64,000 nucleotides of DNA. Origin: Natroniella sp046097105. Lineage in GTDB: Bacteria; Bacillota; Halanaerobiia; Halobacteroidales; Halobacteroidaceae. A model generated the notes under the pieces. The model did not search any database, was not told where the DNA came from, and saw only the letters and a list, made by a program, of their open reading frames with translations. The stretch spans positions 2,388,943 to 2,452,942 of the forward strand of contig NZ_CP175562.1 of the NCBI RefSeq assembly GCF_046097105.1. The letters are read 5' to 3'. The position numbers were made by a program, and so were the translations under genes. Within the stretch, counting starts at the first letter, position 1. Every line of letters begins with the position of its first letter. Below, piece after piece: positions 35,759 to 44,776 of this stretch.

Positions 35759-36802
35759 ATGAAGTTAATTGAAGGGACTAAAATTTTCAAGAAATCTGAA
35801 ATAGAAGAAGCAGCTAAGTTATTACAACAAGGCAGACTGGTTGCTTTTCCAACTGAAACTGTCTATGGGTTAGGGGCCAACGCTTTGGATAAAGCAGCTG
35901 TTAAATCGATCTTTACTGCTAAAGGGCGGCCAAGTGACAATCCTTTAATTGTTCACATTGCTGAACAGAAAGAATTAAAATCTTTAGTTAAAAGGAAATT
36001 AACTGAAGATGTTAGAGAGTTAATCACTAATTTTTGGCCCGGGCCATTAACAATTGTTTTAAAAAAAGATGATAAGGTACCGGCAGTTACTACAGGAGGG
36101 TTGGAGACAATAGCAGTTAGAATGCCTCAACATCCTCTAGCATTGGAGTTGATTAAGGCTGCTCAACTTCCTATTGCTGCTCCAAGTGCCAACCTATCGG
36201 GTAAGCCAAGCCCGACCTTATTTGAACATGTAATAGATGATTTAGTAGGAAAGATTGATGGAGTATTAGCGGGAGGACAGGCAGGAATTGGAGTAGAATC
36301 AACAGTAGTTGATCTATCCCGAGAGAAACCAGTCTTACTACGTCCTGGAGGGGTTACATATGAAGAATTGAGTGAAATATTAGGAGAAGTTAAAATTGAT
36401 CCTACAGTGGAGACTAAATTGGTCAATGATGATCAGCGAGCAATTTCACCAGGGATGAAGTATAAACATTATTCTCCTCAAGCTGAAGTTATTTTAGTTG
36501 AAGGAAGAGTTGAAGAGATTCCAATTAAAATTAAAGAGTTAATTAGCGAAAATTCGGATCTTAAAGTAGGGGTAATGGCTACTAATGAATTTAGTGACTA
36601 TTATAAAGGTGTAACTATCAAGGAGATGGGAAGTAGAAGTAATTTAGCTGAAATAAGTACTAACATTTTCAAATTATTGCGTGAATTCGATGCTGAAGGA
36701 GTAGATAAAATCATTGTTGAAGGGCTGCCAATAAAAGGTTTGGGTCTTGCTATTATGAATAGATTACGTAAATCTGCTGCGTATCAGATTATTGAAGTTT
36801 AG
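35759..36802 (+). CDS. ywlC: L-threonylcarbamoyladenylate synthase (Sua5 type)
   Basis: Makes threonylcarbamoyl-AMP from threonine, bicarbonate and ATP, the first step of the t6A37 modification of ANN-decoding tRNAs. It is 347 residues. The YrdC domain (about 1-210) shows FPTETVYGLGANA, GRPSDNPLIVHI, FWPGPLT and APSANLSGKPSPT. The C-terminal Sua5 domain (about 245-347) follows the linker SPGMKYKHYSP, and so this is the long two-domain form rather than TsaC. GAGGGG precedes the ATG. The position after prmC is conserved in Bacillota. Confidence 0.95.
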   Translation: MKLIEGTKIFKKSEIEEAAKLLQQGRLVAFPTETVYGLGANALDKAAVKSIFTAKGRPSDNPLIVHIAEQKELKSLVKRKLTEDVRELITNFWPGPLTIVLKKDDKVPAVTTGGLETIAVRMPQHPLALELIKAAQLPIAAPSANLSGKPSPTLFEHVIDDLVGKIDGVLAGGQAGIGVESTVVDLSREKPVLLRPGGVTYEELSEILGEVKIDPTVETKLVNDDQRAISPGMKYKHYSPQAEVILVEGRVEEIPIKIKELISENSDLKVGVMATNEFSDYYKGVTIKEMGSRSNLAEISTNIFKLLREFDAEGVDKIIVEGLPIKGLGLAIMNRLRKSAAYQIIEV

Positions 36803-36870
36803 TAAGTGGATAACCTACCTCTGATTAGAATATAGATAGAAAAAGTCTTGTTTTAATTAGGGGGGGTAAT

Positions 36871-37443
36871 TTGAGTTTTTTAGAACTAGTTACTCTAGGA
36901 ATAGCTTTAGGAACTGATGCTTTTTCTGTTTCAGTTGCGATAGGTACTAGACAATTGAAATTATCTTTTATTATTAAGTTAAGTTTAATGATTGGGCTCT
37001 TTCATATTTTAATGACATTTTTAGGAATTAATCTAGGCAGGTTATTATATTATTTTTTTGGTAATTATTATTTTGAAGAAACAATCGATCAAGTTACGAC
37101 AGTAATTGCATCAGGGTTATTGATGATTTTAGGAATGATTATGATTTATGAACAATCAAAGGAAGAAGTTATAAATTATAATTTAGAGATGTATGGTTGG
37201 TCTTTAATAATTTTACCTTTAAGTGTCAGTGTAGATGCTTTATCAGTAGGTTTTAGTTTAGGAATGCTAGAGATAAATGTTTTAATTACTTGTATTGTTC
37301 TAGGAATTATTTCTGGAATATTAGTGATTTGTGGTTTGTTAGTTGGGAATAAAATAGGGGATATTATAGCTAATAAAGCTGAAGTTTTGGGAGGTATTGT
37401 ATTAATTTTGTTAGGAATTCATTTTTTGTTATCAATCAATTAA
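36871..37443 (+). CDS. MntP-family manganese exporter, copy 1
   Basis: Six-helix membrane protein of 190 residues with the MntP internal repeat: ALGTDAFSVSVAIG in helix 1 and LSVSVDALSVGFSLG in helix 4, each with the Asp required for Mn export in MntP. TTG start after a run of seven G. It is followed 12 bases later by a second, divergent MntP gene, an unusual tandem. Control by a Mn-sensing yybP-ykoY riboswitch is common for this family, but the short upstream gap (about 68 bases) shows no such element. Confidence 0.85.
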   Translation: MSFLELVTLGIALGTDAFSVSVAIGTRQLKLSFIIKLSLMIGLFHILMTFLGINLGRLLYYFFGNYYFEETIDQVTTVIASGLLMILGMIMIYEQSKEEVINYNLEMYGWSLIILPLSVSVDALSVGFSLGMLEINVLITCIVLGIISGILVICGLLVGNKIGDIIANKAEVLGGIVLILLGIHFLLSIN

Positions 37444-37455
37444 GGAGCTGAAAAG

Positions 37456-37986
37456 ATGGGGTTTTATGAAATAATTTTTATTGGAATTGCTCTAGGAATG
37501 GATGCTTTGCCTTTAGGTATTGGAGTAGGAATTGGAGGAGTAAATAAAAGGCAAGCTTTAAAATTTAGTCTGTTAGTAGGAGCTTTACATATTATATTAC
37601 CCTTATTTGGTCTCTATATTGGTGCATTGTTGGGTAGTTATTTAGGAGAAATTGCTGACTATATAGGAGCGACAGTATTGATATTATTAGGAATTCATAT
37701 GATCTATGAAGAACTAAAAGAAGATCAACTTGAAATTAAATTAGAAGGGATGGGTTTTTTCTTATTACCATTAAGTGTTAGTCTAGACGCTTTGACAGTA
37801 GGTTTTAGTCTAGGAGCATTAGGTGTTGAGGTATATCAGATGGCTATCTATTTTGGTGCAGTTGCTTTGGCAATGACAACGATAGGTCTAACCCTTGGTG
37901 ATCGAATGGGCTCTGTGATTAAACGGGCTGGTTTAATAGGAGGGGCTATTTTGATTGGATTTGGGATTAAAATGATCTTCTCTTAG
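37456..37986 (+). CDS. MntP-family manganese exporter, copy 2
   Basis: Second MntP-like protein, 176 residues, six helices: ALGMDALPLGIGVGIGG in helix 1 and LSVSLDALTVGFSLGALG in helix 4, so both functional Asp residues are kept. It differs from copy 1 along most of its length, so this is an old duplication or a pair with divided roles, possibly a heterodimer. It starts 12 bases after copy 1 with AAGGAGCTG as ribosome binding site. The stop overlaps the ribosome binding site of the next gene, a phosphatase, making a three-gene unit. Confidence 0.8.
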   Translation: MGFYEIIFIGIALGMDALPLGIGVGIGGVNKRQALKFSLLVGALHIILPLFGLYIGALLGSYLGEIADYIGATVLILLGIHMIYEELKEDQLEIKLEGMGFFLLPLSVSLDALTVGFSLGALGVEVYQMAIYFGAVALAMTTIGLTLGDRMGSVIKRAGLIGGAILIGFGIKMIFS

Positions 37987-38001
37987 AAGGAGGTGATTAT
38001 A

Positions 38002-38688
38002 ATTAGCAAGAAGATTCTCTTTGTTTGCACTGGTAATACTTGTAGAAGTAGTATGGCAGAAGTTCTTTTTAAAGATTTATTGAAAAAGACTGATTTGAAT
38101 GGTTATGATGTTCAATCAGCAGGGTTAGCTGCTCTAAAAGGAGAAAATGCTGCTAGACAAGCAATAGAAGTTATGAAAAAAGAAGGGCTTGATTTAACTG
38201 ATCATCAAACAACTCCTTTAACGAGTGAGCTGATAGTTGAATCCGATCTAATTTTGACAATGACTCAGCGCCATAAATTATCTATTTTGGATAGTTATCC
38301 CCAAGTAGCGGATAAACTATATACATTAAAAGAGTATGCTACTCCAGAAGTTACAGAAGAAAACAAACAAAAAGTTAAGAAGTTAAAGGAACGAATTGCA
38401 AAAAAGCGGGATGATTTCTTGGAAGAGTATGAGGAGCAAGTCGATAGATTACAGGCTGAACAAGAGAGGTTAATTTCTCAATTAGAAAAAGTAGAGGAAG
38501 ACTTAAAAAGGTTAGAAAAGGATTTGGCTAAGCAAATTGCTCCTGAAAGAAAGAAGATAGCTAAATTACAAGTAGTTAACAGAGATTTAGATATTTCTGA
38601 TCCATTTGGACAACCTTTATCTATCTATAAAGATTGTGCACAAGAAATCAAAGAAGAGTTAAAAAAAGTTATAAAAAAACTGAATTAA
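38002..38688 (+). CDS. Low-molecular-weight protein phosphatase with coiled-coil insertion
   Basis: LMW protein tyrosine/arginine phosphatase family. The phosphate loop C9-TGNTC-R15 starts KKILFVCTGNTCRSSM, and the general acid is D200 in DISDPFGQPLSIY. A normal family member is about 150 residues; this one is about 228, because some 80 Lys/Glu-rich residues (about 115-195) predicted as a long coiled coil are inserted just before the Asp loop. Start choice is odd: AAGGAGGTG at 37987-37995 fits ATT 38002 (spacer 8) or ATA 37999, whereas the only standard codon, GTG 37993, lies inside that ribosome binding site. YwlE-like arginine phosphatase or arsenate reductase activity are both possible. 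Confidence 0.85.
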   Translation: MSKKILFVCTGNTCRSSMAEVLFKDLLKKTDLNGYDVQSAGLAALKGENAARQAIEVMKKEGLDLTDHQTTPLTSELIVESDLILTMTQRHKLSILDSYPQVADKLYTLKEYATPEVTEENKQKVKKLKERIAKKRDDFLEEYEEQVDRLQAEQERLISQLEKVEEDLKRLEKDLAKQIAPERKKIAKLQVVNRDLDISDPFGQPLSIYKDCAQEIKEELKKVIKKLN

Positions 38689-38804
38689 ATGAAGGAGAAA
38701 TTTCGAAACTAAAGAATCAATATTTAGAATGCGAACAAGATTTTTGTCTTTATTAGTAATATTTAGTTATAATATATAATATAAAGATGTTTTGGGGGGT
38801 AAAA

Positions 38805-39242
38805 ATGAAAGTTGTATTAGGTAGTGATCATGGTGGCTATAATTTAAAGAGTAAGATTAAAGAATTATTAGATGGATTGGATATTGATTATGATGATGTT
38901 GGAACTGATTCATGTGCTTCAGTAGATTACCCTGATTTTGCTAAAGAGGTAGCTACTGCCGTAGGAAAAGGGGAATACGACCGAGGAATTTTAATTTGTG
39001 GGACAGGGATTGGAATGTCGATAGCTGCTAATAAGGTTAATGGAGTTAGAGCTGCTTTATGTCATGATGTATTTTCTGCAAAAGCAACTAGACTACATAA
39101 TAATTCAAATGTATTGACTTTAGGTGAGAGAGTAGTTGGTAGTGAATTGGCTTTAGAAATTGTAAAGACATGGTTAATTACTGAATTTGATGGTGGAAGA
39201 CATCAACGTAGAATTGATAAAATTAGTCAGTTAGAAATATAG
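38805..39242 (+). CDS. rpiB: Ribose-5-phosphate isomerase B
   Basis: Interconverts ribose-5-phosphate and ribulose-5-phosphate in the pentose phosphate pathway. It is 145 residues. SDHGGYNLK near the N-terminus, the DYPDFA substrate loop, and the catalytic Cys in LICGTGIGMSIAANK identify the RpiB/LacAB fold; the later HNNSNVLTLGERV is also typical. ATG 38805 is preceded by GGGGGG and is preferred over the in-frame ATG at 38787. glyA starts 13 bases after the stop, followed by upp, an order well known from Bacillota. Confidence 0.95.
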   Translation: MKVVLGSDHGGYNLKSKIKELLDGLDIDYDDVGTDSCASVDYPDFAKEVATAVGKGEYDRGILICGTGIGMSIAANKVNGVRAALCHDVFSAKATRLHNNSNVLTLGERVVGSELALEIVKTWLITEFDGGRHQRRIDKISQLEI

Positions 39243-39255
39243 AGAGGGTGGTTAG

Positions 39256-40491
39256 ATGAATAATCTAGAACAAGTGGATTCTAAATTAGCGGGGTTTATT
39301 AAGCAAGAAAAAGAGAGGCAGCATGATAACTTAGAAATGATTGCCTCAGAAAACTTTGTCAGTGAGGCTGTTTTGGAGGCAATGGGCACTACTTTAACTA
39401 ATAAATATGCTGAAGGGTATCCTGGCAAAAGATATTATGGTGGCTGTAAATATGTTGATCAGATTGAGGAGTTAGCAAGAGAGAGGGCCAAAGAGCTATT
39501 TGGAGCAGAACATGCCAATGTTCAACCTCATTCAGGCTCTCAAGCTAATGCAGCAGTTTACTTTGCTTTATTAGAGAAAGGAGATAAGGTATTAGGGATG
39601 GAGTTGGCCCATGGTGGGCATTTAACTCATGGTAGTCCGGTTAATCTATCAGGAACTTATTATGACTTTATATCTTATGGGGTAGATGCTGATACAGAAT
39701 TAATTGATTATCAACAGTTAAGATCATTAGCTAAAAAAGAACGACCGAAGTTAATCGTAGCAGGGGCAAGTTCTTATCCGCGAGAGATTGATTTTAAAAA
39801 GATTAGAGAAATAGCAGATGAGGTAAATGCTTACTTCATGGTAGATATGGCTCATATCGCTGGATTAGTAGTAGCAGGCTTACATCAAAATCCAGTTAGA
39901 TATGCTGATGTAGTGACTACAACAACTCATAAGACTTTACGAGGGCCAAGAGGAGGAATGATCTTATCTACAGCTGAATTAGGTAAAAAGATAGATAAGG
40001 CAATCTTTCCTGGAATTCAAGGTGGCCCATTGATGCATATTATAGCTGCTAAAGCAGCTTCCTTTAAAGAAGCGTTAACAGATGAATTTAAAGAATACCA
40101 GCAACAAACTGTTAATAATGCAAAGGCTTTAGCTAGTGAAATTAGTAAAGAGTTCAGATTGGTTTCTGGAGGTACAGATAATCATTTGCTGTTAGTTGAT
40201 TTAATTAGCAATGGCATAACAGGAAAGAAAGCAGAAGAGGCTTTAGATGAAATAAGAATTACTGTTAATAAGAATACAATTCCTTTTGATGAAGAGAGCC
40301 CGAATGTTACTAGTGGGATTAGATTGGGAACACCTGCTTTAACTACTCGAGGAATGAAAGAAGAGCAGATGAGAGAGATTGGCAAGTTAATTAATAGGTT
40401 ATTATTAAATATAGATAATAAGCAAATAAAAGAAGAGATTAGAGAAAAGGTTCAAGGGTTAGTTGAAAATTATCCACTATTTAAAAACTAA
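39256..40491 (+). CDS. glyA: Serine hydroxymethyltransferase
   Basis: PLP enzyme that turns serine and tetrahydrofolate into glycine and methylene-THF, the main entry to one-carbon metabolism. It is 411 residues. It shows [14 protein letters not shown], the quartet region [14 protein letters not shown], and the PLP lysine in [15 protein letters not shown]. All are standard. AGAGGGTGG precedes the ATG. It links to fhs at 47.5 kb through the folate pool. It lies in an rpiB-glyA-upp run with short gaps and no terminator until after upp. Confidence 0.97.
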   Translation: MNNLEQVDSKLAGFIKQEKERQHDNLEMIASENFVSEAVLEAMGTTLTNKYAEGYPGKRYYGGCKYVDQIEELARERAKELFGAEHANVQPHSGSQANAAVYFALLEKGDKVLGMELAHGGHLTHGSPVNLSGTYYDFISYGVDADTELIDYQQLRSLAKKERPKLIVAGASSYPREIDFKKIREIADEVNAYFMVDMAHIAGLVVAGLHQNPVRYADVVTTTTHKTLRGPRGGMILSTAELGKKIDKAIFPGIQGGPLMHIIAAKAASFKEALTDEFKEYQQQTVNNAKALASEISKEFRLVSGGTDNHLLLVDLISNGITGKKAEEALDEIRITVNKNTIPFDEESPNVTSGIRLGTPALTTRGMKEEQMREIGKLINRLLLNIDNKQIKEEIREKVQGLVENYPLFKN

Positions 40492-40524
40492 TATTTTGAT
40501 AATGAACTTAAGGAGGTTTATTAA

Positions 40525-41154
40525 GTGAGTGAAGTATATGTAATTGATCATCCATTGATTCAACATAAATTGACCCATTTAAGGAAGGAAGAAACAGGTG
40601 CTAAAGAATTTAGAGAGTTAGCTGATGAAATTGCTACTTTAATGGCTTATGAAGTTACGAGAGATTTACCTTTACAAGAAATTCAAATCAAGACACCTGT
40701 TACAGAGACAACAGCCCAAGTGATCTCAGGTAAAAAGTTAGCTGTAGTGCCTATTTTACGGGCAGGATTAGGAATGGTAGATGGGGTAGTAAACTTAATT
40801 CCAACTGCTAAAGTTGGACATATTGGTTTATATCGTGATCCAGATACTTTAGAGCCTGTAGAATATTATTGTAAAATGCCGACTGATATTGGAGCACGAG
40901 AATTAATTGTTGTTGATCCAATGTTAGCAACAGGGGGTACAGCAGAAGCAGCTTTACAATTTGTTAAAGATAGAGGTGCCAATAAGATTAGATTTATGTG
41001 TTTAGTAGCTGCTCCTGAGGGAATAGAGAAGCTACAAGCAGCTCATCCTGATATTGATATTTACACAGCAGCTGTTGATGAAAGATTAAATGACAATGCT
41101 TATATTGAACCAGGCTTGGGTGATGCTGGTGATAGATTGTACGGGACTAAGTAG
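40525..41154 (+). CDS. upp: Uracil phosphoribosyltransferase
   Basis: Salvages uracil with PRPP to make UMP. It is 209 residues. The PRPP-binding loop is [16 protein letters not shown], and [13 protein letters not shown] and the C-terminal uracil-binding [17 protein letters not shown] are invariant in bacterial Upp. GTG start 40525 after AAGGAGG. It is the last gene of the rpiB-glyA-upp run and is followed at once by a strong terminator. No PyrR-type leader is visible in front of it. Confidence 0.97.
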   Translation: MSEVYVIDHPLIQHKLTHLRKEETGAKEFRELADEIATLMAYEVTRDLPLQEIQIKTPVTETTAQVISGKKLAVVPILRAGLGMVDGVVNLIPTAKVGHIGLYRDPDTLEPVEYYCKMPTDIGARELIVVDPMLATGGTAEAALQFVKDRGANKIRFMCLVAAPEGIEKLQAAHPDIDIYTAAVDERLNDNAYIEPGLGDAGDRLYGTK

Positions 41155-41155
41155 C

Positions 41156-41200
41156 AAAAAACTAGGAAGAAGATTTAAATCTTCTTTCTAGTTTTTTATT
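41156..41200 (+). terminator. Intrinsic terminator after upp
   Basis: AAAACTAGGAAGAAGATTT and AAATCTTCTTTCTAGTTTT pair over 19 bp, followed by TTATTT. Confidence 0.9.
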
Positions 41201-41365
41201 TAAATATATACAAAATATATATATTATAATTTTAAGTACTAGATAGAGTTAATAGGGTCTAGGCTAGAATAAAGATATAAAAAATAGTTTTATTTTGTTT
41301 CTTTTTGAATTATATATTTAATTATTAGAGGTTAAAGGAGGAAGCTTAAAGTTAGGGGGAGTATG

Positions 41366-42250
41366 ATGACTGATATTAAATTAAGTTCTATAGAGTTATC
41401 AAATGGAGAGTCTTTAAATTATAGAAAAAAGGAAGAGAAGAATTTGCTTCTTATACACGGGAACATGAATTCTTCTAAGAATTGGGATTTATTGATGGAG
41501 AACATGCCACAAGGTTATAATATTTATGCTGTTGATTTAAGGGGCTTTGGAAATTCAACATACAATAATGAAATAGAATCAATTAAAGATTTTTCTGATG
41601 ACTTGAAACTTTTTGTAGATAAGTTACAGTTAAAAGATTTTATAATAATGGGTTGGTCTGCTGGTGGAGCAGTTGCAATGCAATTTTGTATTGATTATCA
41701 AGATTATGTAGATAAATTAATTTTATTAGGAAGTTGCAGCATTAAAGGGTTTCCTTTGCGTAAAGGTGGAGAATATATAAAGACTAAAGAAGATATGGCT
41801 AAACATCTAAATTTAATTCTTAAAATGTATAAACTAAAAGATAAGTTCTTGTTGGATAAAACTGTTAAATGGTTCTGTAAGAAGTTTTATGAGAGCTTTT
41901 TGTATGCAGTTGATAAGCCACCTGAAGCAAGATATAGTGATTATATTGATGAAATGTTGAAACAAAGAAATTTAGTTGATATTAATTATGCTTTAGGATA
42001 TTTTAATATTTCTCATGAACATAATGGGATAATAGAAGGTACAGGAGAAGTGGATAAAATAAAAGTTCCTACTCTAATTATTCAAGGGGATAAGGATGAG
42101 TTAGTTACTATGGATATGGCTAAGGGCAATCTTGAAGGTATTGGAGATAACGCTCGATTAGCTATTATAGAAGGGGTAGGACACTTCCCTGTAATAGAGT
42201 CACCTGATAGACTAATAGAACTTGTTGTAGATTTTATTGAAGAAGAATAA
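41366..42250 (+). CDS. Alpha/beta hydrolase
   Basis: Cytoplasmic alpha/beta-hydrolase of 294 residues. Catalytic triad: Ser in the nucleophile elbow GWSAGGA, Asp in QGDKDELV and His in GVGHFPVIE. The oxyanion-hole stretch is LIHGNMNSS. A helical cap of about 90 residues lies between strands 6 and 7. The substrate cannot be deduced; haloperoxidase-, esterase- and MenH-like proteins share this plan. Either of two adjacent ATGs could be the start; I take the second, six bases from GGGGGA. It is 32 bases upstream of the deaminase gene and perhaps co-transcribed with it. Confidence 0.85.
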   Translation: MTDIKLSSIELSNGESLNYRKKEEKNLLLIHGNMNSSKNWDLLMENMPQGYNIYAVDLRGFGNSTYNNEIESIKDFSDDLKLFVDKLQLKDFIIMGWSAGGAVAMQFCIDYQDYVDKLILLGSCSIKGFPLRKGGEYIKTKEDMAKHLNLILKMYKLKDKFLLDKTVKWFCKKFYESFLYAVDKPPEARYSDYIDEMLKQRNLVDINYALGYFNISHEHNGIIEGTGEVDKIKVPTLIIQGDKDELVTMDMAKGNLEGIGDNARLAIIEGVGHFPVIESPDRLIELVVDFIEEE

Positions 42251-42282
42251 ACTTGCATTAAGGAAAGAATAGAGGTGATATT

Positions 42283-42723
42283 ATGAGACCTTCATGGGAT
42301 GAATACTTCATGGAAATGACTCAGGTTATAACTAAGCGTTCAACTTGCTTAAGAAGAAAAGTAGGAGCATTAATTGTTAAAGATAAAAGGGTATTAGCTA
42401 CTGGCTATAATGGAGCTCCAAGTGGTTTGCAGCACTGCCAAGAAGTTGGCTGCTTGCGTGAAAAAAAAGAAGTGCCATCTGGTGAGAGGCATGAGCTATG
42501 TCGGGGGTTGCATGCTGAGCAGAATGCTATTATTCAAGCTGCTTTACATGGTATTTCTATTGAGGGAGCAATTCTTTATTGTACTCATCAACCTTGTATT
42601 CTCTGTACTAAGATGATTATTAATGCTGGGATTGATCAAATTATCTTTAAAGGTGGCTATCCAGATCGATTAGCTTTAGAAATGACAGAAGAAGCAGGAA
42701 TTAAGTTACAAGAGGTTGAGTAG
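42283..42723 (+). CDS. Deoxycytidylate deaminase family protein (ComEB-like)
   Basis: Zinc-dependent deaminase of 146 residues that turns dCMP into dUMP, the precursor of dTMP. The zinc site is HAEQNAI (His and the catalytic Glu) with PCILCTKMI (two Cys). An extra Cys-containing insert, [14 protein letters not shown], is normal for dCMP deaminases of the ComEB group and holds a structural zinc with the following histidine. No other com genes are adjacent, so a role in competence is not implied. AGAGGTGAT precedes ATG 42283. Confidence 0.9.
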   Translation: MRPSWDEYFMEMTQVITKRSTCLRRKVGALIVKDKRVLATGYNGAPSGLQHCQEVGCLREKKEVPSGERHELCRGLHAEQNAIIQAALHGISIEGAILYCTHQPCILCTKMIINAGIDQIIFKGGYPDRLALEMTEEAGIKLQEVE

Positions 42724-42775
42724 ATATAATTAATAAACAGAGCTAAAAGAAGGTTAAGTATGTGTTTTTAGATCT

Positions 42776-43300
42776 TTATTTGTTTAATCTCTGTCCGATT
42801 ATATTTAATGAAATATATGAGCCTAAAAGTCCCAAGCCATAGACAATAATTAAAGAGCTTAAAAACAAGGTTAAATTACCAATTAAATCGTAAATATTCT
42901 TGCCAATTAATAAACTTGAAATATAAATGAAAGTTAAGGCTCCATAAAAGGGATAAAAGGCTGCTGAAAAGATGATCTTGTATTCCTTAGCGTAATTTTT
43001 AAAGAGTAAAAAGGCTGTTAATTCTGTTGCTAAAGCTGTCATTATAATAGCTAGTCCCATAAAGATAGAGATCAAGCTCATTATCATAGCAAAAACAATA
43101 CTAGTAATAGTGATTACTCCAATTTTTCTAATCTTTAAGATAGGGATAGTTATCATAAATCCTAAAAAAGATCCTAAAATGATAAATCTATAACCTGGAA
43201 ACAATAAAAGATTAGAAACGGCATAAAATATAAAACCAACAACGACCATCAATGCTACTGTAATTGAAATTATGACTAATTCTTTAGTTGTATAATCCAT
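42776..43300 (-). CDS. Integral membrane protein, possibly ECF S-component-like
   Basis: Membrane protein of 174 residues with five to six hydrophobic helices covering almost the whole length. The glycine/proline-rich FPGYRFIILGSFLGFMITIP region and overall size recall substrate-binding S components of energy-coupling factor transporters (MptD-type), but I cannot name a substrate, and no EcfT or EcfA gene is near. The start is ATG 43300 on the minus strand, with GGGGGGTGAAAGT in front; a longer frame to 43336 would include that ribosome binding site. It is the only minus-strand gene between 15.2 and 53 kb. Confidence 0.6.
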   Translation of the reverse strand: MDYTTKELVIISITVALMVVVGFIFYAVSNLLLFPGYRFIILGSFLGFMITIPILKIRKIGVITITSIVFAMIMSLISIFMGLAIIMTALATELTAFLLFKNYAKEYKIIFSAAFYPFYGALTFIYISSLLIGKNIYDLIGNLTLFLSSLIIVYGLGLLGSYISLNIIGQRLNK

Positions 43301-43706
43301 ACTTTCACCCCCCATAAGTCTACAATTAGATTTCACTGTTTATAGTTTGTCATTCTCTTTATAAAAATTATTTTCCTTTTTTTAATCTAAATTTTTAGAG
43401 TAGCTTCTTTTAATCAGTTGAATAGTCTGTCGTGTTCAAAGATGTAATAATTATGTGTTGTTGTTAGTTAAATTGCTAATCAAACTGAAAGTTTAGAATA
43501 AGAAGGAAATGATATCAGCTTAATTAATCTTCAAAGGATCAAATGGTTGTACTAAGATTTTGATTCTTTATTTTTTCATAAATAGATTTGATTATAAATT
43601 TCTGTACTAATAGTAACTCTTAACAAGATTAAACAATTGACATTATAAAAAAGATTACATAGAATTAGGAGTGGACTTAATTGTTTAATTAGAAAGGGTG
43701 AGGTAA
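43301..43706 (+). other. Intergenic region between divergent genes
   Basis: About 400 bases without a gene. On the + strand TTGACA (43637-43642), 17 bases and TAGAAT (43660-43665) make a good promoter for the WecA-like gene. Nothing else is recognised; the remainder is AT-rich with no long repeat or conserved RNA that I can identify. Confidence 0.55.
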
Positions 43707-44723
43707 ATGTTCTTTTACCCACTATTAGTAGCAGCGATAATCAGTTTTATCTTAACTCCACAAGTAAAAAAATTGGCATTTAAATTAGGAGCAGTAGATT
43801 ATCCTAATCAGAGACGGATTAATAAAGAGGCTATTCCTAATCTAGGCGGAATAGCTATTTATGCTGGAGTAATTATTACTTTAATCTTATTAGGTTATGC
43901 CCGAGACTTTTTAGCTATTTTAGTCAGCGGAAGTTTGATATTTGGCTTAGGGATTTTAGATGACTTATACGAGTTGTCTGCTTTGAATAAGCTGGTAGGT
44001 CAGATCGTTATAGCATTGATAGCAATTGTTTTAGGATTACAAATTCAATTCATTACTAATCCATGGGGTGGAATGTATTATTTGGGATGGTTATCAGTTC
44101 CGATAACTTTAGTTTGGTTAGTGGGAATAACTAATACCATCAATTTAGTAGATGGTTTAGATGGGCTAGCAGGTGGAATTACTATAATTGCATCTATAAC
44201 ATTAGCTATCTTTGCTTATCAGCAAGGACAAATTTTAACTGTTATCTTAACCTTGACGGTTATCGGTTCAACTTTAGGGTTTTTACGCTATAATTTCAAT
44301 CCTGCTCAAATTTTCATGGGAGATACAGGCAGTATGTTTTTAGGCTTTATGTTAGGAGCAATTTCAATTAGTGGGGCTTTAAAAAGTGTAACGGTTTTGA
44401 CCTTGTTAGTAGTAGTCTTAGCTTTGGGAATTCCAATTTTTGATACTTTATTATCTATTATAAGAAGAAAACTAAAAGGTCAGCCTATTTTTCAAGCTGA
44501 TAAGAATCATTTTCATCATAAATTATTGGCTCTAGGCTTAAGACAGTTTGAAGTTGTGCTAATTATTTATTTAATTAGTATCTTTTTGAGTATGGTTGCA
44601 ATAGGAGTCAGCTTGGGTACTGCTAGGGAAACTATATTTTTATTAGTAAGTTCTTTATTATTTTTAGTTGTTGGCAGTTTTAAATTAAAAAAATTAAATT
44701 CTAAATTAACTGTAGAAAATTAA
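43707..44723 (+). CDS. WecA/TagO-family undecaprenyl-phosphate sugar-1-phosphate transferase
   Basis: Polytopic membrane enzyme of 338 residues with about ten helices that starts polysaccharide or teichoic-acid-like polymer synthesis by moving HexNAc-1-phosphate from UDP-sugar to undecaprenyl phosphate. Family motifs: LGILDDLYEL (the Asp-Asp pair), NTINLVDGLDGLAGG, FMGDTGSMFLGF, and the cytoplasmic DKNHFHHKLLALG histidine motif that separates WecA/TagO from MraY. AAGGGTGAGG precedes ATG 43707. It has its own promoter and is not next to other polymer genes. In a Gram-negative-walled member of the Halanaerobiales it would more likely serve O-antigen-type synthesis, but that depends on the host identity. 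Confidence 0.9.
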   Translation: MFFYPLLVAAIISFILTPQVKKLAFKLGAVDYPNQRRINKEAIPNLGGIAIYAGVIITLILLGYARDFLAILVSGSLIFGLGILDDLYELSALNKLVGQIVIALIAIVLGLQIQFITNPWGGMYYLGWLSVPITLVWLVGITNTINLVDGLDGLAGGITIIASITLAIFAYQQGQILTVILTLTVIGSTLGFLRYNFNPAQIFMGDTGSMFLGFMLGAISISGALKSVTVLTLLVVVLALGIPIFDTLLSIIRRKLKGQPIFQADKNHFHHKLLALGLRQFEVVLIIYLISIFLSMVAIGVSLGTARETIFLLVSSLLFLVVGSFKLKKLNSKLTVEN

Positions 44724-44742
44724 TTTTAAAATTAGGTTTTAA

Positions 44743-44776
44743 TTAGATGCTAACTGTTATAACAGTTAGCATCTAA
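44743..44776 (+). repeat. Perfect 34-bp palindrome
   Basis: TTAGATGCTAACTGTTA is followed directly by its exact reverse complement, giving a 17-bp stem without a loop. It lies 20 bases after the WecA-like gene. It could terminate that transcript, but no T run follows (TAACATTCAT), so an operator or another dyad is also possible. Confidence 0.7.

Noticed and set aside
36800..36870. yybP-ykoY manganese riboswitch ahead of the MntP genes
   Set aside because: The gap is too short and lacks the conserved loop sequences.
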